A stretch of 64,000 nt of DNA, from positions 66,501,583 to 66,565,582 of the forward strand of contig OY755046.1 in the NCBI GenBank assembly GCA_963576565.1. The letters run 5' to 3'. The DNA is from Aspidapion aeneum (Eukaryota; Arthropoda; Insecta; Coleoptera; Brentidae). Under the pieces are notes generated by a model that was given only the letters and a program-made list of their open reading frames with translations, made no database searches and was not told where the DNA came from. A program made the translations under genes and the position numbers. Below are positions 56,401 through 63,871 of the stretch, one piece after another; position 1 is the stretch's first letter; every line of letters starts with the position of its first letter.

Positions 56401-58580
56401 CATTCTAAACTCTTTTCTTTGTCAAACACCCTATTAATACCTTGCTCAATTTTTTCGGATGTCGTAATTCCGCCAAATGAGCTATATGCACGATCCGCTT
56501 CAAACCACTGGGTAAGCCAAACTAGCAGAGGAAAGACGACAAGATTGAGCGCGGTAGTAGAACGCACATCAAGGTGAATAACTCGAACGGCCCGAGGTGT
56601 AGAGATTTAAAACCTGTTAGTACGGGGGCAAGTCTTAAAATTTAATTGTCACACCTCTTATAACCGTCTACTGTTCCCCCCACTGTTCACCCTCACTGAC
56701 CCGTCCACTGTTCCCCCCAGTGTTCCCAACTGCAGGGAATTTTCTCTTTTTTGGGGAATTTTCGAGCCTGAAAGGAGAAAAGGGAATTTTTAGTTTTTTT
56801 TACAGAAGAAGAGGAATTTTCGATGTTCGTTAAATAATAAATAGAAGAAAAAATATCCAAGCTCATTCAATGCTATTTATTGTCTACAGCGTGTCCCATT
56901 TTCGATGGGATTAAATGGGAAACTCGGTTATTATTAAAGATATCGATTTTCTGATTGCACCTTACCATGCTCTTTTTTGGAGCCCTTAAAAATGGTGTAA
57001 TCAGATTTTTGCTATACCCCGTGCTTTCGCTAATACAGGGAGTTTTTGAAAAAATTGCATTTTAATTAATTCCTTGTATCTCGCTTATTTTGCAAGATAT
57101 TTTTATTCTGTAAAAACCTTTCTATGGCAACTTTTATAGAGCAAAATAATGACGTTTTCAATTTTTAAAAATATTGTTTAGTTTTTGGGGTATGGTATTT
57201 ATCATAAAAAAATTAAATACGGACCTGGATTTTTTTTATTACTACTTTGATTAGTTCCATGCTATTATTACCTTAAAATGATAAAACTTTAATATTTTTT
57301 GATTTAAGGTTAAAAAAACTATTTAATATTTGAAAAAAAATTTTAGTTCGAACCTGGAAATTTTCAACGTAATTATAAATTAAAAATTGCAAGACACACT
57401 AGTTGAACGATTTTTAGTTTATCTGTTTTAAAATGAAAATTAAAAGATTTATAAATAAAGTAAAAAAAATTAAAAATTTTGTGTTTCTCGTTTTTAAGAC
57501 TTTGTTTCAAATAAATCTGTAAATGTACGTAAAACCATTTTAATATTCTAAGTATCAAAACAGTTAAAGTAAAAATTGTTTAACTAGCAATTTTTAGTTT
57601 ATATTTATGTTGGAAATATCCAGGTTCGGACTAATTTTTTTTAAAATATTAAATATTTTTTTTTACCTTAAAACAAAAATTTTTAAAATTTTTATTATTT
57701 TATGATAATACTAGCATGAAACCAATCAAAATAGTAATAAAAAAAATCCAGGTGCGTATTTAATTTTTTTATGATAAATACCATATCTCAAAAACTAAAC
57801 AATATTTAAAAAAATTGACAACGTCATTATTTTCTTCTAAAAAAGTTGCTATAAAAATGTTTTTACAGAATAAAAGTATCTCACAAAATAAGCGAGATAC
57901 AAGGGATTATTAAAAATACAATTTTTTCAAAAACTCCCTGTATTAGCGAAACTACGGGGTATAGCAAAAATCTGATTACGCCATTTTTAAGGGCTTAAAA
58001 AAAGAGCACGGTAAGGTGCAATCAGAAAATCAATATCTTTAATAATAACCGAGTTTCCCATTTAATCCCATCGAAAATGGGACACGCTGTACGCCCATCC
58101 TAGTGGCATTCAAAAATCCTAGGCGTATTATAATAAGACTGATATAACAATAACCCTGCATGTTTTGTTTTTAGGAATTTGCCTAGAAAGCGATACCGGA
58201 CTTCGCAGAATAAAACTGAACTTCCAGCATTGAAACATGGTCGTCAAAAATCGCTTGGTGTTAGTAGATATTGGAAAAGGTACCCAGTTGAAAAATATGA
58301 CAGAGCTTATCCAAAAAATCTCTTAAAAAGGAATCGAGACTTGGTTAATATTGGTAAGATTATAGAAAAAAGTAAAAAAATCAGAGATACAACATTTATG
58401 GACAACAATACACATTTAAACATTGAATCTTTATTTAAAAATATGGATGATCAGACTGATAATAACACGTTTCAAAGAAATGAAACACACAATAAAAATA
58501 AAACTAATACAAATAATAGAGGAATGCTTAGGAAACTTCTCAGCCACGAAAAAAATGTTGGTTTTTTGTGGATTTATTGA
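30101..58580 (+). CDS. Seven-exon host gene for a predicted single-pass membrane protein, family unknown
   Basis: Predicted join: 30101-30237, 34465-34561, 39244-39303, 49873-49953, 50118-50180, 54189-54331, 58175-58580; about 328 residues. Every intron is GT-AG, and phases agree at all junctions (2, 0, 0, 0, 0, 2). Residues 24-43 (VGVVAFLLVACMIMSLMIGY) form one transmembrane helix preceded by a short charged tail; no cleavable signal is evident, so a type II anchor is likely. Residues 99-146 are acidic with YET repeats and TEITEIT. Residues 147-230 are basic (RSSRRQRPR, NLPRKRYRT). The tail is Asn/Lys-rich. I recognise no enzymatic or binding domain and give no function. Introns range from 164 bases to 10.6 kb and are full of transposons. 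Transcript data are lacking; further phase-0 exons could be missed. Confidence 0.72.
30290..30605. repeat. Left arm of an imperfect inverted repeat around the recombinase gene
   Basis: Sequence from the cccgcgtagcaatggctaga block through ccgccatcttagaagttagg to aaaatgttttagttc recurs in reverse complement, imperfectly, at about 33560-33770 (aaactaaaacatttt, tctaagatggcgacaaattt). The beginning also resembles 22150-22290, so both arms may be copies of one dispersed repeat. Confidence 0.5.
30606..30672. repeat. GTGCGTAAAA hairpin
   Basis: gcgtgcgtaaaagtgcactt / ttacgcacgc palindrome followed by a second gcgtgcgaaaatacttttac / gcacgc. Part of the recombinase-associated hairpin family. Confidence 0.7.
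31379..31510. repeat. Perfect 20-base inverted repeat
   Basis: taccctcagatgcaccgtaa (31379-31398) is exactly complementary to ttacggtgcatctgagggta (31491-31510), with a 92-base spacer. Confidence 0.85.
31536..31870. repeat. GGTTC microsatellite bracketed by CGGCgcaGCCG palindromes
   Basis: First palindrome aagaatcggcgcagccgatt (31540-31559 and on). Then ggttcggttc repeats from about 31577 to 31690 with T/C variants. Then a perfect palindrome at 31736-31792 with 27-base arms and a gca loop. The flanking gaaccaaaccgaac (31818-31832) is inverse to the microsatellite. Confidence 0.85.
32320..33013 (-). pseudogene. Broken Crypton-like tyrosine recombinase gene
   Basis: The minus-strand start MDFDDSDIELPDSILNDAA (33013 down) is followed by a helical core-binding region (EKEYHAFEDWLKAKNTSSLK, SFVPSTLWSKFSMLKM, YYNLISFIKRKNVGF). 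A one-base frameshift near 32615 moves the frame to NKVATIFGIAGACRRAELANL, which has the first catalytic Arg. After an AT-rich filler, where about 110 residues seem lost, the catalytic C terminus follows: GHCFRRSSATMLANAGANIT, NLKRHGGWKSASVAES and YVEESEENKKK. These give the HxxR box (32483-32496) and the nucleophile Tyr (codon 32389-32391). Such enzymes move DNA by tyrosine-mediated strand exchange. It is dead because of the frameshift and deletion. It lies in intron 1 of the host gene, antisense. Confidence 0.8.
33206..33280. repeat. GCGTGCGTAAA hairpin at the recombinase 5' side
   Basis: aaaaaggtagcgtgcgtaaa (33207 on) pairs with tttacgcacgctaccttttt (ending about 33278); the centre holds gcgcacggcgtgcg. 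It lies about 190 bases upstream of the recombinase start codon. Confidence 0.8.
33419..33546. repeat. Complex GTGCGGAAA hairpin
   Basis: Ends tacctaacacgcgcggaaag and ctttccgcacttgttaggta, inner cccgaactccgcttcgcgtc then gttcg. Same plan as 29757-29885. Confidence 0.75.
34465..34561 (+). CDS. Host gene exon 2
   Basis: Acceptor atggtattttttag, then A CCA TGT..., encoding PCPTAKNAAIYYAEWAEDNL and RRFTVTRKHIKR. It ends on a codon boundary at gtaaga. If this donor is skipped the frame adds Val-Arg-Pro and stops at 34571-34573, giving an 81-residue protein. Confidence 0.7.
34634..38145. mobile_element. 3.5 kb inverted-repeat complex (two nested foldbacks) in intron 2
   Basis: Outer inverted ends: aaattgaagtgagccacc (34655-34672) and its inverse ggtggctcacttcaattt (38112-38129). 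Inside, a palindrome of about 2.4 kb (34688-37112) has arms that contain repeats of about 530 bases, each with a tttaccgggacgcgtcagat-type word (34717, 35238, 35773; inverse at 36540 and 37070). A second foldback (37125-38070) has arms with gtgtggctacaacgcaagtg-like words. No transposase or other product was recognised. Boundaries are approximate. Confidence 0.65.
38140..39074 (+). pseudogene. Penelope-like element: reverse transcriptase end plus GIY-YIG endonuclease
   Basis: Plus-strand frames give VDIESLYTNVLINELL, then after a stop GSSLSPVVANIYMEWFEE, RSMDDTVIIWP (catalytic DD box), DSAVPFLDVLVKQLDR and VYRKPTYTG. After another stop come FISENIRRIAKHYN and the endonuclease IYQIPCECGKLYVGETKRPL with QVRVNEHL. 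The order RT then GIY-YIG is diagnostic of Penelope elements, which use telomerase-like priming. The RT N-terminal half is missing and two in-frame stops occur, so it is inactive. It sits 170 bases upstream of host exon 3. Confidence 0.88.
39244..39303 (+). CDS. Host gene exon 3
   Basis: Sixty bases between ttattcttttag and gtaagtaa, both strong sites, phase 0-0, encoding PILHLTVKDTAKETIEAETN. It is wedged between a Penelope fragment and the 90-bp repeat array. Confidence 0.68.
39339..40620. repeat. 90-base satellite-like tandem repeat, about 14 copies
   Basis: Unit: gcgatttcggcttcactgct to gggattgatctaata, exactly 90 bases, with few substitutions between copies. On the minus strand one frame is open through all copies (30 residues per unit, ASDFRAVKPKSLLDQSRGAR and REIRDVTALP). 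The unit length divisible by three makes this possible without selection. It interrupts intron 3 immediately after host exon 3. Confidence 0.95.
40621..41640. repeat. Direct duplication of the repeat-array flank, with one extra 90-base unit
   Basis: About 470 bases beginning gatcgagcgggattgctcgc (40615) recur at 41174 after a single 90-base unit (41093-41180). Each flank ends gagcaaaagccgaaatcgct, the inverse of the array start agcgatttcggctt. So each block is bounded by inverted AGCGATTTCGGCTT words, like a short TIR element with an internal minisatellite. Confidence 0.8.
41641..42544. other. AT-rich repeat-derived DNA
   Basis: Starts like the hAT block (ccagtggcggctggtgatgt near 41750, compare 17500). 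No supported gene. The 71-codon frame at 41642-41857 has no motif. Confidence 0.4.
42545..43262. mobile_element. hAT-related block, left part of the interrupted copy
   Basis: 42545-43080 is the inverse of 15840-16435. 43073-43262 matches 17560-17745 directly, including the minus-strand stretch that encodes ALRGHDE-type sequence. The match stops at cacagaatttt and resumes at 47019 (cagtctattaacctactaag), which marks a later insertion. Confidence 0.6.
43263..45802 (-). pseudogene. Jockey-clade LINE, endonuclease end and reverse transcriptase, internally deleted
   Basis: Minus strand, 5' to 3': endonuclease remnant GSRLTNFKGKELLQAI, CEPISTGKPTYYPTDP and KIPDLIDFFIVKN (45802-45650). Then 45465-44638 has SINHFLNELTDDKN, TSPKEILTEIKNINSKKAPG and IMIPKPGKP...SSYRPISLLPII. 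Then 44735-43884 has REIQAGVPQGSVLGP, LATFADDTGLLT (catalytic box), QAKYLGMTLDAKLRWKAHV and the thumb. About 100 residues between RPISLLP and QAGVPQG, including the first catalytic Asp region, are deleted near 44700, and frameshifts occur. The 3' tail ends in a ttgaattgaattga microsatellite at 43265-43290. It interrupts the hAT-related block. Confidence 0.85.
45840..46440. mobile_element. Foldback element upstream of the LINE fragment
   Basis: Words ctcgtcttttg, gattagtctttgtc and gtgttcatac (45869-45990) recur inversely at 46318-46436 (gactaatcaaaaacaaaaga, gacgagtatgaac). The arms are imperfect and the spacer has a GC-rich gcgcaagcgcgcgg. Confidence 0.55.
46684..46920 (-). pseudogene. CR1-like LINE reverse transcriptase C-terminal fragment
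   Basis: Open minus frame of 78 codons to a stop at 46684: SGVTQNRNYSFRNNNLRLPI, KSTLTKNSIMYESIKLFNHL, PEDLKSIQDYKRFRISVKNL and LLTKAFYSLTEYYEASF. The pattern TRxxxxLxxP...SIxYxxxKLxNxLP...FKxxLKxxLL...YS is the usual C terminus of CR1/L2-group pol. It is a separate element from the Jockey piece. Confidence 0.65.
47019..47787 (-). pseudogene. hAT-type transposase fragment, right part of the interrupted copy
   Basis: Direct match to 17746-18545 (cctaatatcagccttgccta, gataaggatagaacc-like and cgctgaaaaacgggtgaaat words). Minus frames repeat the zinc-finger and NRxxLNRxID segments with changes. No intact frame. Confidence 0.6.
47788..48258. mobile_element. Solo LTR-like insertion (TGTTAG...CTAACA) with 6-base target duplication
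   Basis: A 471-base insert begins TGTTAG and ends CTAACA, flanked on both sides by catgtc (47782-47787, 48259-48264). The related uninterrupted locus near 18540 (actagacaatcctgtcgtaa) lacks it, which acts as an empty site. TG...CA termini and a short target duplication fit an LTR. A tatatatatttttaaaaa stretch on the minus strand near the CTAACA end could be its promoter. The 83-codon minus frame inside is unexplained. Confidence 0.6.
48290..49860. other. Intron 3 remainder, AT-rich
   Basis: Contains repeats of gttacagaagggac-type words (48738, 48760, 48953) and ctgtaacac (48892, 48913), suggesting another small inverted-repeat element, and catgagaggaatctaccctg (48354). No coding exon before exon 4 was found. 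Confidence 0.45.
49873..49953 (+). CDS. Host gene exon 4 with Tyr-Glu-Thr repeats
   Basis: Acceptor ataataatttttag, donor gtaggt, phase 0-0, 27 codons: FPFDEHSYETYETETYETEG then PPTEEIT. Three YET words within 11 residues suggest internal slippage of tatgaaacc. Confidence 0.7.
50118..50180 (+). CDS. Host gene exon 5, acidic
   Basis: Acceptor acttatttttag, donor gtaagt, phase 0-0, 21 codons including NYSEVDETTEITEITESEEP. Only 164 bases of intron separate it from exon 4, and its composition continues that exon's acidic stretch. Confidence 0.7.
50358..50480. repeat. AT dinucleotide tract with hairpin flank
   Basis: Long (AT)n at 50400-50472 following tatatatcatgatatatatca. The left edge aaccagggttccgcgg is matched inversely by ttcgaaccctggttt at 53270-53284, which also adjoins an ATATC-rich tract, so the two may be ends of related elements. 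Confidence 0.75.
50481..52190. other. Intron 5, AT-rich, no gene seen
   Basis: Includes aatggcgg words (50694-50714), a G-run/C-run pair at 51432-51470 (ggggggggcatggctcctat) and several degenerate repeats of an aaaaactaagttt type. No supported coding. Confidence 0.4.
52238..52560. repeat. Minisatellite based on cagtactcga / caggacccaa
   Basis: About 32 contiguous 10-base units, mostly cagtactcga, cagtacacga, caggacccaa and cagtacccaa. Several frames stay open on both strands only because of the repeat. Confidence 0.95.
52648..52823. repeat. Tandem duplication of 88 bases
   Basis: tagaccgaaaacggaaagcc to caaaagtataagca occurs twice in direct succession with no visible difference, so it is recent. 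Confidence 0.9.
53320..54050 (+). pseudogene. RTE-like LINE reverse transcriptase fragment
   Basis: Plus-strand frames give KEDMEYMMIKLTEEYQKWGL, TVNVDKTQ, CIGNESIELELDHGQTIS and CNEYVYLGDTFDKTGTD. After frameshifts come EIIKERMGIEESITEDITKR-type and RQLIWYGHVQRI-type segments. It ends near gggcgtcctaaactagaatg. Close relative of 25149-25985, but keeps the KTQ and YLGDT blocks that copy lost. The catalytic box is absent (truncated upstream). It ends about 140 bases before host exon 6. Confidence 0.8.
54189..54331 (+). CDS. Host gene exon 6, basic
   Basis: Acceptor ctgattttag, donor ggtattg after AAAAAG. It encodes TRSSRRQRPRAPHFWNPERV, SPKIIMKAYPDDQKERFKRH and VFQRLLK, and ends with AG of a split Arg codon completed by G at 58175. 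It lies between an RTE fragment and a mariner fragment. Confidence 0.7.
54430..54910 (-). pseudogene. Mariner-family transposase C-terminal fragment
   Basis: Minus strand: DIRGVIFIEWAPEGQTVNKH, LYLEVL, SDLWKNTWLLYQDNAPTHNA, LSIKQFLANKKIPIVNHPPY and SSDLASCDFYLFPKVKKSSK, then GTRFKILEHVK and LLNSLPSDNF. QDNAPTHNA and the SSDLASCDFYLFP block hold the second and third acidic residues of the mariner catalytic triad (family HxDNAPxH and SPDLxPxDY/F). Stops after LEVL and SDNF, and loss of the N-terminal DNA-binding part, make it inactive. Confidence 0.85.
56019..56200 (-). pseudogene. THAP zinc-finger domain, first exon, with one-base frameshift
   Basis: The minus-strand frame starts MPYKCCVVPQCSNTSIKTPE and continues KLFINVPTAVKERKKWLELA then RRDPRALSNTSY. 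The reading frame must shift by one base to read YICEDHFD, completing the C2CH set (early CxxxxC, conserved Pro and Trp, CxxHF). The segment ends at a donor gtgagtat (56018-56011). THAP domains bind DNA in P-element-type transposases and related host factors. No downstream exon was found. Confidence 0.65.
56259..56266. promoter_or_regulatory. CRE-like palindrome TGACGTCA upstream of the THAP start
   Basis: TGACGTCA sits 58 bases upstream of the THAP ATG. The same octamer is in the opposite inverted end at 55259-55266, so it may be a terminal feature of the element, not a promoter. Confidence 0.3.
56887..58093. mobile_element. 1.2 kb foldback element in intron 6
   Basis: Ends acagcgtgtcccattttcga (56887-56906) and tcgaaaatgggacacgctgt (58072-58091) are exactly inverse. 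The arms continue about 500 bases each (gggattaaatgggaaactcg, aatctgattacgccattttt and inverse). The centre is about 57500. Non-coding. Similar AT-rich words recur at 62480-62860. Confidence 0.8.
58175..58580 (+). CDS. Host gene exon 7, terminal
   Basis: Acceptor catgttttgtttttag. The reading frame enters after one base and is open for 134 codons to TGA: NLPRKRYRTSQNKTELPALK near the start, GVSRYWKRYPVEKYDRAYPK in the middle, and NNTFQRNETHNKNKTNTNN near the end. A polyadenylation-like aataaa variant (tataataaatat) lies near 58713. The last third is Asn-rich and is the part amplified in the downstream array. Confidence 0.75.
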
Positions 58581-61500
58581 AACAACCCTATATTGTAAAA
58601 AAAAGTTTATTTTCTAAATTTTTTAACAATTAAGTTATAATTTAAGTTTTGTTATATTTTTTAGTATAATTTTACATTTTTTTAATTTTAAATCTTTTTC
58701 TTAAAAATAACGAAATATAATAAATATTTGTTTTATTTCTCCCCCTTTATAACAAATTTATTTCTATAGACAACAATACACATTTAAACATTGATTCTTT
58801 ATTTAAAAATAAGGATGATAAAACTGGTAATAACACTTTTCAAAGAAATGAAACACATAATAAAAATAAAACTATTACAAATAATAAAGTAATGCTTAAA
58901 AGCCACAAAAAAAAATCTTTATTTAAAAATAAGGATGACAAGACTGGTAATCACACTTTTCAAACAAATAAAACACACAATGAAAATAAAACTATTACAA
59001 ATAATACAGGAATGCTTAGGAAACTTCTCAGCCACGAAAAAAATGTTGGTTTTTTGTGGATTTATTGAAACAACCCTATATTGTAAAAAAAGGTTTATTT
59101 TCTAAATTTTTTAACAATTAAGTTATAATTTAAGTTTTGTTATATTTTTTAGTATAATTTTACATTATTTTAATTTTAATTATTTTTCCTAAAAATAACG
59201 AAGTATAATAAATATTTGTTTTATTTCTCCCCCTTTATAACAAATTTATTTTTATGGACAACAATACACATTTAAACATTGATTCTTTATTTAAAAATAA
59301 GGATGATAAAACTAGTAATAACACTTTTCAAAGAAATGAAATACACAATAAAAATAAAACTATAACAAATAATACAGGAATTTTTAGGAAACTTTATTGA
59401 AACAACCCTATATCGTAAAAAAGGTTTATTTTCTAAATTTTTAAAAAGTTTTTAACAATTAAGTTATAATTTAAGTTTTGTTATATTTTTTAATATAATT
59501 TTACATTTTTTTAATTTTAAATCTTTGTATTAAAAATAACGATATAAAGTAAAAAACTTAAAAAACTTCTCAGCCACGAAAAAAAATCTTTATTTAAAAA
59601 TAAGGATGATAAGACTGGTAATAACACATTTCAAACAAATAAAATACACAATAAAAATAAAACTATAACAAATAATACAGGAATGCTTAGGAAACTTTAT
59701 TGAAACAACCCTATATCGTAAAAAAGGTTTATGTTCTAAATTTTTATAGAGTTTTTAACAATTAAGTTATAATTTAAGTTTTGTTATATTTTTTAGTATA
59801 ATTTTACATTTTTTTAATTTTAAATCTTTTAATTAAAAATAACGAAATATAATAAACACTTGTTTTATTTCTAGATTTAAATTTTAAATAAAAACCTAAA
59901 TATGATCTAACATTTAAACAATATAAACAAATTTATTTTTATTGACAACAATACACATTTAAACATTGAATTTTTATTTAAAAATATGGATGATAATACT
60001 GATAATAACACTTTTCAAAGAAATGAAACATACAATAAAAATAAAACTATTACAAATAATAGAGGAATGCTTAGGAAACTTCTCAGCCACGAAAAAAATG
60101 TTGGTTTTTTGTGGATTTATTGAAACAACCCTATTGTGTATATTGTAAAAAAAGTTTATTTTCTAAATTTTTTAACAATTAAGTTATAATTTAAGTTTTG
60201 TTATATTTTTTAATATTTTTTACATTTTTTTAATTTTAATTATTTTTCCTAAAAATAACGAAGTATAATAAATATTTGTTTTATTTCTCCCCCTTTATAA
60301 CAAATTTATTTTTATGGACAACAATACACATTTAAACATTGATTCTTTATTTAAAATAAGGATGATAAAACTGGTAATAACACTTTTCAAAGAAATGAAA
60401 TACACAATAAAAATAAAACTATAACAAATAATACAGGAATGCTTAGGAAACTTTATTGAAACAACCCTATATCGTAAAAAAGATTTATTTTCTAAATTTT
60501 TAAAAAGTTTTTAACAATTAAGTTATAATTTAAGTTTTGTTATATTTTTTAATATAATTTTACATTTTTTTAATTTTAAATCTTTGTATTAAAAATAACG
60601 ATATAAAGTAAAAAACTTAAAAAACTTCTCAGCCACGAAAAAAAATCTTTATTTAAAAACAAGGATGATAAGAGTGGTAATAACACTTTTCAAACAAATA
60701 AAATACACAATAAAAATAAAACTATAACAAATAATACAGGAATGCTTAGGAAACTTTATTGAAACAACCCTATATCGTAAAAAAGGTTTATGTTCTAAAT
60801 TTTTATAGAGTTTTTAACAATTAAGTTATAATTTAAGTTTTGTTATATTTTTTAGTATAATTTTACATTTTTTTAATTTTAAATCTTTTAATTAAAAATA
60901 ACGAAATATAATAAACACTTGTTTTATTTCTAGATTTAAATTTTAAATAAAAACCTAAATATGATCTAACATTTAAACAATATAAACAAATTTATTTTTA
61001 TTGACAACAATACACATTTAAACATTGAATTTTTATTTAAAAATATGGATGATAATACTGATAATAACACTTTTCAAAGAAATGAAACACACAATAAAAA
61101 TAAAACTATTACAAATAATAGAAGAATGCTTAGGAAACTTCTCAGCCACGAAAAAATTTTGTTTTTTTGTGGATTTATTGAAACAACCCTATATTGTAAA
61201 AAAATTGTTTATTTTCTAAATTTTTAAAGAGTTTTTAACAATTAAGTTATAATTTAAGTTTTGTTATATTTTTTAGTATAATTTTACATTTTTTTTTTAA
61301 TTTTAAATCTTTTTATTAAAAATAACGAAATATAATAAATACTTGTTTTATTTCTATATTTAAATTTTATATAAAAACCTAAATATGATCTAACATAAAA
61401 CAATAATACAATAAAACAAATTTATTTTTATTGACAACAATACACATTTAAACACTGCTTCTTTATTTAAAAATAAGGATAATGAGACTGATAATCACAC

Positions 61501-62250
61501 TTTTCAAAGAAAAGAAACACACAATAAAAATAAAACTATTATAAATAATAAAGTAATGATTAGAAAACTTCTCAGCCGCGAAAAAGCTTTTGGAAAAAAA
61601 GTTTATTTTCTAAATTTTTAAAGAGCTTTTAACATATTTAAGTTTTGTTATAATTTTTAGTATAATTTTATATTTCTTTAATTTTAAATTTTATAATAAA
61701 AATAACGAAATATAATAAATACTTGTTTTATTTATAAATTTAAATTTTAAAATAATTACCTGCTAAAAATGATCTAATACAAAAAACAATAATTATTCCT
61801 ATCGAATAATAACAAATTTATTTTTATGGACAACAATATACATTTAAACATTGATTCTTTATTTAAAAATAATGATGATAAGACTGATAATAGCACTTTT
61901 TAAAGAAATGAAACACACAATAAAATTAAAACTATTACAAATAATAAAGTAATGCTTAGAAAACTTCTCAGCCACGAAAAAATTTTGGTTTTTTGTGGAT
62001 TTATTGAAACAACCCTATATTGTAAAAAAAGTTTATTTTCTAAATTTTTAAAGAGTTTTTAACAATTAAGTAATAATTTAAGTTTTGTTATAATTTTTAG
62101 TATAATTTTACATTTTTTTAATTTTAAATCTTTATATTAAAAATAACGAGATATAATAAATATTTGTTTTATTTCTAAATTTAAATTTTAAATAAATACC
62201 TACTAAAAATGATCTAATACAAAAAAACAATAATTATTCCTATCGAACAA
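58399..62250 (+). repeat. Tandem array derived from the 3' end of host exon 7 and its UTR
   Basis: The end of exon 7 (from ggacaacaatacacatttaa) plus about 200 bases of following sequence recurs near 58768, 59255, 59943, 60315, 61003, 61435 and 61828. Partial copies start at tctttatttaaaaataagga near 58915, 59587 and 60647. Copies have indels and stops (for example 59945-60148 and 61025-61219 keep about 60 codons). A higher-order duplication of about 1060 bases (59225-60284 and 60285-61344) is visible. Each copy repeats the aaataacgaaatataataaa region that could serve for polyadenylation. Confidence 0.85.
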
Positions 62251-62864
62251 TAACACATTTAACGCCTTCAAACATTTAATATTCTAAGTTTAGCCCAATA
62301 ATATATTATTTTTTAAACTCAGTGCAGTACTATTTACCTTTTCTTGCCGAAAAATTGTAGGGTGGAGCTGGTTTGGATCCAAAAGCAAAAAATTTCGACC
62401 CTAAAAAATATATATTTTTTAAATAATTTTACACTTTTCTGTTTAAACTCTGTAATTTAATTTTTTCAGTGTAATTCGCTGTGAAACAAAGTTCTCTATC
62501 TATCTGCATATTTTTGTAAGCATGAAATCTTTATATCTTGCTTATTTTACCAGATATTTCAATTGTGTAAAAAAAAGATCATGGCAACCTATTTTGAGGA
62601 AAAAAATGACTGGCAAATTTTTGACAGAAAGTGTAGTTTTGACATCAGTCATTTAAAATAAAAAGTTAAATACGGACCTGTATTTTTTTTCCCTAGATAA
62701 TTAAAATAGCTTTAAATTTTTTTGACAATAAAAAAGCAAATTATTTATGGTTTTTTTCTCAAAACAATTAGCCTTAAAATTGTTTTTACAGAATTAAAAT
62801 ATCTTTCAAAATAAGAATATAACGATAGTAAGATTATTTCAATAATCGAAATTTTTGAAATAGT
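62251..62864. other. AT-rich DNA, repeat-derived
   Basis: Words such as atatcttgcttattttacca and aaatacggacctg echo the foldback at 56887-58093. No gene. Confidence 0.4.
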
Positions 62865-63441
62865 AGTTTACCTAACTAGTGCGAAAAGTGCCTCTTTTCC
62901 GCACGCGATTGCAGATGGCCAAACGACGCAATAGCATGAGTTAGGTACACTATTTTTTCTATAAGCGTGAGGAAAAAACTAAAAATTAATCAGAAAATTA
63001 TTTATATTCAAAACGTTTTAATCAAATCAATTATTATTATTCACATTCTAGCGGCTTCTAGAACTGACTGGGGTAGATCTTCGTCCGAAGAATCCATTGA
63101 AAATCTGATTTTTTTGTTTGAAAAATTCAAAAGACGCTTGTATCTGCAAAATTGGCTTTGTTTTGACAGTTTGTTTGTACTTTGTTGCTATGGTGATTTA
63201 AGATGCCAAATCTAAAACCACTAGTGTTCATTGTTGTTTGACATTGACAATGACGATATTTATACCGGGGAGGTTTAAAACTTATAATTTGAACCTATTT
63301 TACTGAAAACTTTATTTTATCGAAAATATTGAAAATATAGCAGAATTTTAGTCAATTTGAATATTTTTAGGATATTTCGTGTGCTAGGAAAGATACAAAT
63401 GTATTTTGAACGGTCTAAATGTTATAGAACACCTCAAAATC
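62865..63441 (-). pseudogene. Inverted copy of the recombinase 5' fragment with its hairpin
   Basis: Reverse complement of 29270-29885. The short coding start (63097 down, MDSSDEDLPQSVLEAAR) and leader are kept. The donor is gtgaat instead of gtaaat, and the hairpin (62870-62945) has lost about 50 bases. Near identity over about 490 bases shows recent mobility or duplication. Confidence 0.55.
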
Positions 63442-63454
63442 GTAACAAATTTAC

Positions 63455-63562
63455 TTTTCCGCACTAGTGCGAAAAAAATATTTTTCCGCACTAGCGCGCA
63501 AAAGTGGCACTTTCCACACTAAAATGCGTGCGGAAAAGTGGACTTTTCCGCACGCTTATAGA
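63455..63562. repeat. GTGCGGAAAAGTG hairpins at the 5' side of the recombinase fragment
   Basis: ttccgcactagtgcgaa and gcgtgcggaaaagtggactt / tccgcacgc palindromes. They hold the position relative to the fragment that 28995-29112 holds for the other copy. Confidence 0.7.
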
Positions 63563-63664
63563 AAAAATATTTTATATCTCGCTTATATTGCTAGATATTT
63601 AAATTCTGTAAAAATATTTATACCAACTTTTTTTTAAGCAAAAAAAAAGACGTTCCCGAAATTT

Positions 63665-63828
63665 AGACACTATCCTTAAATTACGTTAAATTACGGGGGG
63701 AGGGGGGTTTGGCATTGCGTTACACTCAATGTTTTTTTAATGCGTTTTTTCTTGAAAATATGTTACGAGGGGGGAAGGGGGGTGTAAAATCCTGCATTTT
63801 TGCGTTACGTAATTTAAGGACATTCCCT
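63665..63828. mobile_element. MITE related to 22763-22907
   Basis: Ends tatccttaaattacg and cgtaatttaaggacattccc are inverted; G-runs (ggggggaggggggtttgg) lie inside. About 160 bases. Confidence 0.6.
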
Positions 63829-63871
63829 AAGATGTGGTTTTTGACATTTCTTATTAAAAAACAAACACAGT

